Positions 26,212-33,818 of a DNA stretch of 44,853 bases are shown piece by piece. The notes under the pieces were generated by a model. That model saw only the letters and a program-made list of their open reading frames with translations. It was not told the origin of the DNA and did no database searches. Source of the DNA: Desulfobulbaceae bacterium (lineage in GTDB: Bacteria > Desulfobacterota > Desulfobulbia > Desulfobulbales > Desulfocapsaceae); the NCBI GenBank assembly GCA_004796425.1, contig QZLB01000302.1:1-44853 (forward strand). Reading direction: 5' to 3'. The number at the start of each line of letters is the position of its first letter. Position 1 is the first letter of the stretch. A program made the position numbers and the translations under genes.

Positions 26212-27126
26212 TTACTCCTTGTTTGTTATAAAATTAAGTTGAACTGGTTGCGGTGTGCCCAGCCTATCAAGCACGCGCATCGTGTTGGACCAGCTTGATC
26301 TGATTGCCTTTTCAAGATCAGGGTCGACTGATCGTTCGAGTATGGTTTTGCCTTCCACCATTGCCCGTGTCACATCATGGTGAAAGGGGATCCTGCCGAC
26401 GATTTCAATCGATTTATCTGTGGTGAAAGCTTCAATTGATGAGCGGATCTGCTCATCGACATCACACTTGTTGATGCAAACCATGACGGGAAGTTTGAAA
26501 TGTTCAGCCAGTTCGTTTACCCGTTTCAGGTCATGCAGACTTGCCAAAGATGTCTCGACGATAATCAATACAGCCGTCGCCCCGGTTATGGAGGCAATAA
26601 CCGGACAACCGATTCCGGGAGGACCGTCGGTCAAGATCATGGAAGCGCGCCGTTCTTCTGCGTATTGGCGCGCCTTTTTTCTGATAACAGAGACAAGTTT
26701 GCCAGAATTCTCTTCTGCAATACCCAAACGGGCATGGGACATCGGGCCGAATCGGGTGTCGGAGAAAAAGGTCTCACCACATTTTTGGACCGGAAAGTCA
26801 ATTGCTCCTTCAGGACAAAAATCAACACAGACTCCGCACCCCTCGCAGGCTATGGGGTCTATCACCAACGCTTCGGAAATCGCCTGAAACGTACAGAGTT
26901 CGGCACACGTACCACATTCTATACATTGCTGTTGATTGATCACTGCCAGCGATCCACCGAAAAAGTCCTCATGTTCAAAGGGTTGGGGGGCGAGTAGAAG
27001 GTGAAGATTAGCGGCATCCACATCCGCATCGCAGATCACACTATTTGAGGCGAGGCTGGCAAATGCGGCAGAAATTGAGGTTTTGCCGGTCCCTCCTTTA
27101 CCGCTGATGATGACGAGTTCTTTCAT
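26212..27126 (-). CDS. MinD/Mrp-like P-loop ATPase with ferredoxin insert (ORP complex type) 2
   Basis: A 304-residue ATPase. The deviant Walker A is IISGKGGTGKTSIS (7-20), with DADVDAANLH after it. A ferredoxin module is inserted at about residues 66-115, with CIECGTCAELC and CEGCGVCVDFCP for two [4Fe-4S] clusters. The Walker B / switch region DGPPGIGCPVIASITGA follows. Paralogues in Desulfovibrio form part of the ORP complex, which interacts with cell-division proteins. Its ATG overlaps the stop of the upstream ATPase gene as ATGA. Confidence 0.9.
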   Translation of the reverse strand: MKELVIISGKGGTGKTSISAAFASLASNSVICDADVDAANLHLLLAPQPFEHEDFFGGSLAVINQQQCIECGTCAELCTFQAISEALVIDPIACEGCGVCVDFCPEGAIDFPVQKCGETFFSDTRFGPMSHARLGIAEENSGKLVSVIRKKARQYAEERRASMILTDGPPGIGCPVIASITGATAVLIIVETSLASLHDLKRVNELAEHFKLPVMVCINKCDVDEQIRSSIEAFTTDKSIEIVGRIPFHHDVTRAMVEGKTILERSVDPDLEKAIRSSWSNTMRVLDRLGTPQPVQLNFITNKE

Positions 27127-27977
27127 AGTACACCGACTGATGTTTCAAGTTGCGTTTCGATACGACGCAACAGATTCTGGAAAATGGTGAGATAGTGTTC
27201 ATCCTGTTCGACAAGCAGTAATCCGTTGGCATAGGATCGAGCAATTTCCACGTCATATTGGAGCTTCAGCAAGATTTCAAGATCATTTTCCGCGGCGAAC
27301 CGAATAACTGATTCATCTCCGATATCAGATCTGTTGAGGACGATACCGCAGGGTATTGCAAGGGATTTAACCACTGCTGCAGCGAGTTTCAGATCATGGA
27401 GTCCAAACGGCGTTGGTTCGGTAACCAGCAGGACAAAATCACATGTTTTAATTGTGGTGATGACGGGACATGAAGTACCCGGAGGTGCGTCGATGATGAT
27501 ATGCCCCTTTTGAGGGGCTTCCTGCTTAACCGCGTTGATCAGTGGCGGGGCCATCGCTTCTCCAACCCGCATTCGGCCATGGGTAAACAAGAGGTCATTT
27601 CTTTGCGCCGATTCAATCCAACCAATGGTACGACTCTGGGCAGTCACTGCTTGTTCCGGGCAGACTAACTGGCAGCCTCGACAGCTGTGGCAGAGCTCAG
27701 GAAAGACAAGCACCTGCGAGCCAACCGCTGTAAGTGCATTGAATCTGCAGATATCGACACAGGCCCGACAACCATTGCATTTTTCGGAGTCAATGGCGGG
27801 GACAAATACGTCCACCGGATTACTGCGGATAAATTCAGGCTTGAGGAACAGGTGAGCGTTTGGTTCCTCAACATCACAGTCAAGCAGGGTGGCAGTGCCC
27901 GAAATACTAGCGGCCAAATTGGTGGCGATAGTGGTTTTGCCGGTTCCGCCTTTGCCGCTGGCAACAGCTATTTTCAT
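27123..27977 (-). CDS. MinD/Mrp-like P-loop ATPase with ferredoxin insert (ORP complex type) 1
   Basis: A 284-residue ATPase paralogous to its downstream neighbour. The deviant Walker A is VASGKGGTGKTTIATN (5-20), then LLDCDVEEPNAHLF. A two-cluster ferredoxin insert follows, with CNGCRACVDIC and CHSCRGCQLVCP. The sequence DAPPGTSCPVITTIKTCD follows. Having two such ATPases side by side suggests a heterodimer; this is inference from the pairing. It starts 1 base inside the stop of the receiver-like gene and ends with an ATGA overlap into the second ATPase. Confidence 0.9.
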   Translation of the reverse strand: MKIAVASGKGGTGKTTIATNLAASISGTATLLDCDVEEPNAHLFLKPEFIRSNPVDVFVPAIDSEKCNGCRACVDICRFNALTAVGSQVLVFPELCHSCRGCQLVCPEQAVTAQSRTIGWIESAQRNDLLFTHGRMRVGEAMAPPLINAVKQEAPQKGHIIIDAPPGTSCPVITTIKTCDFVLLVTEPTPFGLHDLKLAAAVVKSLAIPCGIVLNRSDIGDESVIRFAAENDLEILLKLQYDVEIARSYANGLLLVEQDEHYLTIFQNLLRRIETQLETSVGVL

Positions 27978-28393
27978 TATGACTCCCGTTTGGTGATAGT
28001 AATACCAGTGATTTTCGAGATTTTATCGATTATCGTCTGTGTAGTTGAGTGATCCGGGTCCGTTGGAATTTGCATGAAAAGGCCAAATCCCTCGGTCGCA
28101 TCATGAAATTCATCAGGGTAAAGAGGCGAGACGAGAGCACAGTTCACCAATGGATTGACACTCACAATCTGTTTTATGATTTCCATTCCCGTCAGATTAC
28201 CGACGTTCTCAGCGACCAGCGCAATATCGAACTTATTTTCCCGAGCTTGCTGTGCGACCATCTCTTGGTTGCTTATCTGCTGGGCTGCAATAAGATGGTA
28301 GCGTGCAAGTTCTCTTTCGAGTTTTTCGAAATAGTCGTGATCCTGATGAATTACGGCAACGCGAATGGGTTTGTTCTTGTCTCTATGCAACAT
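27977..28393 (-). CDS. Degenerate receiver-domain (pseudo-REC) protein
   Basis: A roughly 138-residue stand-alone protein whose pattern fits a response-regulator receiver fold: RVAVIHQDHDYFEKLEREL, then FDIALVAENVGNLTGMEIIKQI, then GFGLFMQIPTDPD. The phospho-acceptor Asp is replaced by Ala (ALVA instead of LLLD). The conserved Lys of xKP is replaced too (QIP). Phosphorylation is therefore unlikely, and the protein may be a docking or regulatory module. The start is uncertain: ATG 28393 or TTG 28450. It sits inside the ORP operon directly before the ATPase pair. Confidence 0.65.
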   Translation of the reverse strand: MLHRDKNKPIRVAVIHQDHDYFEKLERELARYHLIAAQQISNQEMVAQQARENKFDIALVAENVGNLTGMEIIKQIVSVNPLVNCALVSPLYPDEFHDATEGFGLFMQIPTDPDHSTTQTIIDKISKITGITITKRES

Positions 28394-28454
28394 GATTATG
28401 TACTGATCTCCACTGGTAAAAGAGGGAGTTTGCTTCGTCTCACCCCACAACGAT

Positions 28455-28667
28455 TTACATCTGATCCCGACTTAACAGCAGGTCTATTTTGGCCATGATA
28501 CGATCGAGTGTGCTCTGGTTATCCCTGTTTCCCCGGCACCGGTTAATCGCTCCGTCTTCCGATCTTCGGCAATTCATGTTGGACCGATCTCCCGGCTGTC
28601 TGGTACGGTTCTGTTTTCTTACTTGTCGCTGGCGTTGACCATCATTTCTCATCTGCTGTGGCATCAT
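28455..28667 (-). CDS. Small basic protein of the ORP operon
   Basis: A 70-residue, Arg/Gln/Asn-rich protein that I do not firmly recognise. It has two cysteines (MNCRRSEDGAINRCRGN) and a C-terminal helix, TLDRIMAKIDLLLSRDQM, that could be coiled coil. The helix recalls the end of DUF5320-type proteins found beside NifX genes, but that link is weak. The start ATG 28667 overlaps the upstream NifX-like stop as ATGA, with GGAG 8 bases before it, which supports real translation. A longer frame from 28733 is unlikely. Confidence 0.6.
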   Translation of the reverse strand: MMPQQMRNDGQRQRQVRKQNRTRQPGDRSNMNCRRSEDGAINRCRGNRDNQSTLDRIMAKIDLLLSRDQM

Positions 28668-29050
28668 TTCATTCTCCATTGTGCTCGTGTTTGGAGGCCT
28701 TGCAGCTTGCATGAATAGGGCTGATAACAACAACCTGGCATGGTAAAAGGTTGAAGTGATCTGTTCTGCAGGTATGCCTCGAGGATCTGATCCTGGTTTC
28801 CGGCAATAAAGGCGACGATTTCAATCTCTGCGTTTTCAATTAGGGTGGCTGCCTCCTGTGATATTGCTCCGCATATGAGCAGGTCCACCGAGGAGGTGAG
28901 AAGTTTATGAACCAGGGTACCGCAGGTGGTTACCTCAAAGTTCGTCCGGTTTGCGATGCAGCCGTTCATGATTTCGGCAATCAAAAGACTTCGCGCAGAA
29001 TCAAATACAGGGGAAACTCTATTTTCCCAAACGGTCATCGAAATTTTCAT
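28664..29050 (-). CDS. NifX/NifB-type dinitrogenase Fe-Mo cofactor domain protein (ORP-like) 1
   Basis: A 128-residue NifX-family protein and the first gene after the sigma-54 promoter. It opens MKISMTVWENRVSPVFDSAR, which is the orange-protein type of N-terminus. The C-terminal tail TMPGCCYQPYSC is unusually Cys-rich for this fold and may bind metal. AAGGAGAAGG lies directly before the ATG. By position and sequence it is the best candidate for the ORP metalloprotein itself. It overlaps the next small gene as ATGA. Confidence 0.85.
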   Translation of the reverse strand: MKISMTVWENRVSPVFDSARSLLIAEIMNGCIANRTNFEVTTCGTLVHKLLTSSVDLLICGAISQEAATLIENAEIEIVAFIAGNQDQILEAYLQNRSLQPFTMPGCCYQPYSCKLQGLQTRAQWRMK

Positions 29051-29090
29051 CCTTCTCCTTGAGCGTTATTGTCTGTCTGCCCTTGAGTAC

Positions 29091-29106
29091 GCAAAGACAA
29101 TGCCAA
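29091..29106 (-). promoter_or_regulatory. Sigma-54 (RpoN) -24/-12 promoter of the ORP operon
   Basis: On the minus strand the sequence reads TTGGCATTGTCTTTGC. It has GG at the -24 element, GC at the -12 element and exactly 10 bases between, close to the TGGCAC-N5-TTGC consensus. Transcription would start near 29080, giving a leader of about 30 bases to the first NifX-like gene. A sigma-54 activator is encoded immediately upstream. Confidence 0.8.
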
Positions 29107-29110
29107 TTTC

Positions 29111-29122
29111 GAACATATGTTC
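29111..29122. repeat. 12-bp perfect palindrome next to the sigma-54 promoter
   Basis: GAACATATGTTC is fully self-complementary. It lies 7-18 bases upstream of the -24 GG, a position where a repressor or a second regulator could bind. Confidence 0.5.
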
Positions 29123-29205
29123 AATTCTTTTTCGATTTTTATTGATTTCGGTACGTTATGTTAATGTTTAAAAGGTCCCAAGATGGAAAGGAGGCTGAAA
29201 GGGGT

Positions 29206-29241
29206 CGCGACCATGCGTCGGGTAGGCGACGCATGGTCGCG
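29206..29241. repeat. 15-bp perfect inverted repeat, candidate activator site or hairpin
   Basis: CGCGACCATGCGTCG (29206-29220) is perfectly complementary to CGACGCATGGTCGCG (29227-29241) around the loop GGTAGG. It is about 100-140 bases upstream of the sigma-54 promoter and 30 bases past the activator gene stop. It may be the activator's upstream binding site or a transcript-ending hairpin; no T tract follows on the minus strand. Confidence 0.65.
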
Positions 29242-29271
29242 CAAATAAGACGGTGGGAGTTTGCGATCCCG

Positions 29272-30606
29272 TTAATGGGACGTAATGTTGTGTTTTTTGA
29301 TTTTTCTGAACAGAGTGGATTTATGAATACCCAGCAAGGCGGCTGCTGCCCGTTTATTATTACCGGTCTGCTCCAGGGCTGAAAGGATCATCTCTTTCTC
29401 ACCTGCAGCTTGCGCCGACTGGATAGAGCCTGGTGCTACAACTGGCTGAGGTCTGTTTCTCAGATATGCGGGCAGGTGGTCGAGTGCAATGAGACCGTTG
29501 GTGCAGAGAATAAAACCGTGTTCAATGATGTTTTCCAACTCTCTGATATTTCCTGGAAAGGTATGGGTCAGTAGGCGTTCCATAGAGGAGGGTGCAAGTC
29601 CTGAGATCTGTTTACCGGTAACCCGGTTCATTCGTTCAATGAATCTTTCTGCCAGCAGCGGGATATCTTCAAGTCGTTCACGAAGTGGCGGCAGCTCAAG
29701 ACTGACGACGTTTATCCGGTAAAAAAGATCCTGTCTGAATCGGCTGTGCTCCACCATGTTTGCAAGGTTACGATGGGTTGCTGCAATGATGCGTGCATTT
29801 GAGGTGAGAACCTCAGTAGAACCGAGAGGGGTGTACTCACCAGATTCAAGAAGTCGCAGCAACTTGATCTGAAATGCCTGACTTGTCTCGCCGATTTCAT
29901 CAAGCAGAATGGTGCCATTCTGGGCGGCGGTAAAGAGGCCGGGTTTGCTTTTCCCTGCATCGGTAAATGCCCCTTTTTGGTAACCGAACAGCTCCGATTC
30001 CAGTAGATTGTCCGGTAGAGCTCCACAATTGATCGGTATGAATTTTTCGGCCTGCCGAGAGGAGAGGTGGTGAATTGCCCGGGCCAGCAGTTCTTTTCCG
30101 GTACCCGTTTCCCCTGAGATGAGGACAGTGCTGCCACTGATGGCAACTCGCTCGAGGATTCTGAACAATTCCTGCATCTTTTTGGAACGACTTGCCATAT
30201 TGCAGAATTCGAAGGTGCCGTTAAGCTCCTGTCGCAACTCTTCCACCAGGGTATGATCTCTAAAGGTTTCGACCCCTCCGAGAATAGTTCCGTCATCATC
30301 TCGGAGCAGTGCGGTTGACACGGAAATGGGAATTCGCTCTTTTCTGCTGTTAATGATGGAAGTGGAACTGGAGACGTAGGCTTTGCTCTCTTTCATTGTT
30401 CGTTTCAGGGCGCAGTCTCCTTCGCACATGTTGGACCTGAAAACTTCCCAACAATATCTGCCGATTGCTTCCGTTCGATCAATGCCGGTAATTGTTTCTG
30501 CCGCACGATTAAAGGAGGTAATCCGCCAGGAGTGATCGACCGTGAATACACCATCTGAAATAGACTCCAGAATGGTATGTGTGGTGGAGGGCGTTATAGT
30601 GTTCAT
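29272..30606 (-). CDS. Sigma-54-dependent activator, PAS-AAA+-Fis
   Basis: A 444-residue enhancer-binding protein. An N-terminal PAS domain covers about residues 8-125, with a cysteine group at Cys52, Cys61 and Cys65. The AAA+ domain covers about 138-365, with Walker A GETGTGKE at 165-172, Walker B TILLDEIGE and the sigma-54 contact loop GAFTDA at 212-217 (GAFTGA in most). A Fis-type HTH forms the C-terminus, with NNKRAAAALLGIHKSTLFRKI. It is most like the activator that controls the Desulfovibrio orp operons and sits just upstream of the ORP promoter. ATG 30606 is preferred; GTG 30612 is the alternative. Confidence 0.92.
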   Translation of the reverse strand: MNTITPSTTHTILESISDGVFTVDHSWRITSFNRAAETITGIDRTEAIGRYCWEVFRSNMCEGDCALKRTMKESKAYVSSSTSIINSRKERIPISVSTALLRDDDGTILGGVETFRDHTLVEELRQELNGTFEFCNMASRSKKMQELFRILERVAISGSTVLISGETGTGKELLARAIHHLSSRQAEKFIPINCGALPDNLLESELFGYQKGAFTDAGKSKPGLFTAAQNGTILLDEIGETSQAFQIKLLRLLESGEYTPLGSTEVLTSNARIIAATHRNLANMVEHSRFRQDLFYRINVVSLELPPLRERLEDIPLLAERFIERMNRVTGKQISGLAPSSMERLLTHTFPGNIRELENIIEHGFILCTNGLIALDHLPAYLRNRPQPVVAPGSIQSAQAAGEKEMILSALEQTGNNKRAAAALLGIHKSTLFRKIKKHNITSH

Positions 30607-30665
30607 ATGCACACTATAACCGATTTGATCGACCGTGCCCAGGAAAACGATACCTCTATCAGATT

Positions 30666-31775
30666 TTATCCAAGAATCATCAATTCCCGGGGAAAACTGC
30701 TCAAGGAGTGAGCTCCCGTATCAGTGATAACAACGTCATCTTCGATCCTGACCCCGTTCTCATGTTCAAAGTAGATGCCGGGCTCGATGGTGAAACTCAT
30801 TCCAGTCTCAAGAATATCGGTATTATCCCCTCTGATATATGGCTCTTCATGACATTCCAGACCGAGTCCATGGCCCGTTCGATGGGTGAACTGCGTACCA
30901 TAACCTGCTTTAGTGATTACCGAACGTGCGGCAGAGTCAACCTCACAACAAGGTATCCCGGGGCCGGCTTTTTCACGTGCGGCCTGATTTGCTTCTCGGA
31001 CGATGCGATGGATGTCCTGATATTTCTGGTCAATGGGGCCAATCGCAAATGTTCTGGTGAGATCAGATACATAGCCCTGATATCCGGCGCCCCAGTCAAT
31101 AATCAGTAAATCTCCCTGAGTAAGCTCTCTGTCTGAGGGTGCGGCGTGGGGATTTGCTCCATTGGGCCCGGACGATACAATCGGGGAAAACGGGAGTGCG
31201 GCATCTGAACCACCTTCGAAAAGTTCTGCAACCAGTCGCGCTCCAATCTCTTTCTCTGTAATACCCGGTTTAATCTGTGGCAGGATGTTATAAAGTGCCT
31301 GCTCTGCGATATCAACCGCCTGCTGCTGTAACTCGATCTCCTGGGCTGATTTCACTGCCCGCATAGTCGAAATGAGATGAGAGCCATCATGCAGTGGGCT
31401 CGCAGGGAGCGCCGGAAGGAGCAGATTGTATTCGAGCAGTCTCAGGTATCGTGGTTCCATACCAATTCGGGCCGTTGGTGGAAGATCGCGACTTCCAAGC
31501 GCCTCGTGGAAAAGTTGACTCCAGCGGGAAACTTCCTCTGGGTAGGGATAAACGTCGATAGGAAAATCAACGGAGCTGACTTTGCGCAGTTCAAGTTCTG
31601 GAAGTACCAGAAGAGGAGAGCCTTCCGGGCAGATCACCAGGACAACCGGTCGTTCTGAAAGATGAAAATTAAGACCACTCAGGTAAAAAAGGCTGGGGCT
31701 GGCATTGAATATCATCGCGTCAAATTGATTATTCTTTAAGAGATCCTGGAACCTTGAGATTCGAGCGTTAATCAT
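30666..31775 (-). CDS. M24 family Xaa-Pro aminopeptidase
   Basis: A 369-residue metallopeptidase. The N-terminal creatinase-like domain starts RISRFQDLLKNNQFDAMIF. The catalytic pita-bread domain contains the dimetal ligands: LLIIDWGAGYQGYVSDLTR (two Asp), HRTGHGLGLECHE (His), FTIEPGIYF (Glu) and GVRIEDDVV (Glu). It removes N-terminal residues before proline, in the cytoplasm. It ends 60 bases before the sigma-54 activator on the same strand and is divergent from the SLC13 permease. Confidence 0.93.
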   Translation of the reverse strand: MINARISRFQDLLKNNQFDAMIFNASPSLFYLSGLNFHLSERPVVLVICPEGSPLLVLPELELRKVSSVDFPIDVYPYPEEVSRWSQLFHEALGSRDLPPTARIGMEPRYLRLLEYNLLLPALPASPLHDGSHLISTMRAVKSAQEIELQQQAVDIAEQALYNILPQIKPGITEKEIGARLVAELFEGGSDAALPFSPIVSSGPNGANPHAAPSDRELTQGDLLIIDWGAGYQGYVSDLTRTFAIGPIDQKYQDIHRIVREANQAAREKAGPGIPCCEVDSAARSVITKAGYGTQFTHRTGHGLGLECHEEPYIRGDNTDILETGMSFTIEPGIYFEHENGVRIEDDVVITDTGAHSLSSFPRELMILG

Positions 31776-31894
31776 CGGTACAACTCCTGTGATTGGTTGA
31801 GAACGAGTGTGGTCTTGGGGTGGCTCTTTCGTGTATATAACCGATCAGGAAAAAAAAACAGCGGCTAAATCAGATCTCGCAGTTATTGCACTCG

Positions 31895-31923
31895 TTGACT
31901 TTGTAGCAGATAGAAGCTATGAA
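31895..31923 (+). promoter_or_regulatory. Probable sigma-70-type promoter for the SLC13 permease
   Basis: TTGACT (31895-31900), a 17-base spacer and TATGAA (31918-31923). It lies 48 bases before the ATG in the divergent gap with the M24 peptidase. Confidence 0.5.
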
Positions 31924-31970
31924 AAATAGATACCATTTTCAGACGATCAGGCAGGCAGGGAGGGATAAAT

Positions 31971-33818
31971 ATGAGCACAACCATCGTAACGGTCGACATG
32001 ATGATTGTTTTTGCACTTCTTGGAGGTGCAATCATCTTATTTGTGTTTGATCTGCTGCGTGTCGATCTGGTGGGACTTCTAATGATGGTATTGTTGCCCC
32101 TTACCGGTGTCGTGAGTCCCCAGGAAGCGCTGGCCGGTCTTTCCTCCAATGCTGTTGTGTCGATCATTGCCGTAATGATTTTGGGAGCCGGCCTGAATAA
32201 AACCGGTGTAATGAATATTGTGGCAGCCCAAATTATCCGGATCGCCGGTAAGAGTGAGAAACGGATTACCGTTCTGGTCTCGACGACGGTTGCGGTTATC
32301 TCCAGTTTCATGCAAAATATTGGTGCTGCTGCGTTATTTCTTCCCGCAACAATGCGAATCAGCCGCCAGTTGCATATCTCGGCGAGTAGAATCCTGATGC
32401 CAATGGGCTTTTGTGCCATCACCGGAGGCTGCTTGACGCTGGTCGGTTCATCGCCGCTGATCATGCTTAATGACCTGATGGAAGGGTGGTGGTTGAATAA
32501 CGCTGATATTGTCGGCAGCGCCCCGTTTGAGCCACTGAACCTGTTGGCTGTCACCCCGATCGGGTTGGTATTGCTGGCCGGTGTGCTCATCTATTTTTCA
32601 CTGTTTGCCCGAAAACTGTTACCCAATGATTTGTGTCGCCTTGATGATGAGAGTATGGACCGCAGGCTACAGGAAATATATGGCTCGGAAATCGGTCAGG
32701 GATACGAGCTTGTGATACCTGAAGGTATATTCCCCGCCTCACTTGAGGAACTCGAAATTCGGCCGAAGTACCACGTGACGGTGATTGGAATCTCTAAAGG
32801 GCGCGGCAAAAGCAAAAACCTGGCACCTTTGAAAGAGGAGATGATCGAGTCAGGTGATACGTTGCTGGTTATCGGCGCAGAAGATAAAGTTCGTTCGATG
32901 GCAGCATCCCTGCATTGGGTGCTCAAGGAAGATCTCGAACTCTTTGCTGGTGACCATTCCATTGAGGAATCCGGGATTATTGAAGGAGTGGTAATTCCTC
33001 ATTCGAACCTGACTGGTCATACCATGGAGGAACTGCAGTTCAGGAGTCTCTACAAGGTTAACCCGCTGGCCATAGTCAGGGGCGACAAGATCATCATGGA
33101 GGAGATCAATGCAACAAAGTTATTGCAGGGTGATACGTTACTTCTCCAGGGTAAATGGCAGCAGTTTAGATTATTGTCGGCAAAAATGGACTTAGCGTTT
33201 ATCGAGGAAATCCGCGGCGAGGACTTGAAACCGGAACGAACCCGTTGTGCTCTGTTCTTTCTGTTTATGTCTCTGACGCTGGCACTCGGCTTTCAGGTAA
33301 AACTGTCTATTGCACTGCTGGCAGGAGCACTGGGGATCATAATCACCCGGATCATTCCGGCAGATAGAGCTTATGAGGCCGTCGACTGGCGAACGGTCTT
33401 TTTGCTCTCAGGTCTCATACCACTCGGTACCGCATTTGAGAACACCGGTGCCGCCGCGTTTATCGCCCAATCGGTGCTTTCTGCCCTGGGTCCGTTAACT
33501 CCCATTATTTTGCTTTTCGTCATTTCATTGTTGACGTCGTTTTTTTCTCTTGTTGCCTCAAATGTGGGGGCTGCAGTTCTGATGGTGCCGCTGTCGATGA
33601 ATCTTGCGGCGCAGGTCGGCGCCGATCCGATCATTGCCGGCATGGTTGTAGCGGTTTCCGCTTCCAATACTTTTATCCTTCCGACCCACCAGGTTAACGC
33701 TTTGATCATGCGCCCTGGAGGGTATCGGGCGTGGGATTACATGCGAGTCGGTTCTGGAGTGACCGTATTATACACCGTGCTTTTGATTGGTGTACTGGTC
33801 TTGTTTTATGGGGTGTAG
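31971..33818 (+). CDS. SLC13-family anion permease with two RCK_C (TrkA-C) domains
   Basis: A 615-residue membrane transporter. Hydrophobic segments occupy about residues 5-205 and 420-615. Between them lie two soluble RCK_C/TrkA-C repeats, with the recurring patterns DTLLVIGAEDKVR and DTLLLQGKW. This SLC13/ArsB-like layout is common in bacterial transporters for sulfate and related oxyanions or dicarboxylates; the substrate cannot be read here. AGGGAGG lies 7-13 bases before the ATG. In a sulfate reducer beside Mo-related genes, sulfate or molybdate is tempting but unproven. Confidence 0.85.
   Translation: MSTTIVTVDMMIVFALLGGAIILFVFDLLRVDLVGLLMMVLLPLTGVVSPQEALAGLSSNAVVSIIAVMILGAGLNKTGVMNIVAAQIIRIAGKSEKRITVLVSTTVAVISSFMQNIGAAALFLPATMRISRQLHISASRILMPMGFCAITGGCLTLVGSSPLIMLNDLMEGWWLNNADIVGSAPFEPLNLLAVTPIGLVLLAGVLIYFSLFARKLLPNDLCRLDDESMDRRLQEIYGSEIGQGYELVIPEGIFPASLEELEIRPKYHVTVIGISKGRGKSKNLAPLKEEMIESGDTLLVIGAEDKVRSMAASLHWVLKEDLELFAGDHSIEESGIIEGVVIPHSNLTGHTMEELQFRSLYKVNPLAIVRGDKIIMEEINATKLLQGDTLLLQGKWQQFRLLSAKMDLAFIEEIRGEDLKPERTRCALFFLFMSLTLALGFQVKLSIALLAGALGIIITRIIPADRAYEAVDWRTVFLLSGLIPLGTAFENTGAAAFIAQSVLSALGPLTPIILLFVISLLTSFFSLVASNVGAAVLMVPLSMNLAAQVGADPIIAGMVVAVSASNTFILPTHQVNALIMRPGGYRAWDYMRVGSGVTVLYTVLLIGVLVLFYGV

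Noticed and set aside
31883-32590. Long minus-strand frames opposite the SLC13 permease and other genes
   Set aside because: Low-complexity Ile/Thr/Arg-rich shadow translations with no ribosome sites, opposite well-supported genes.
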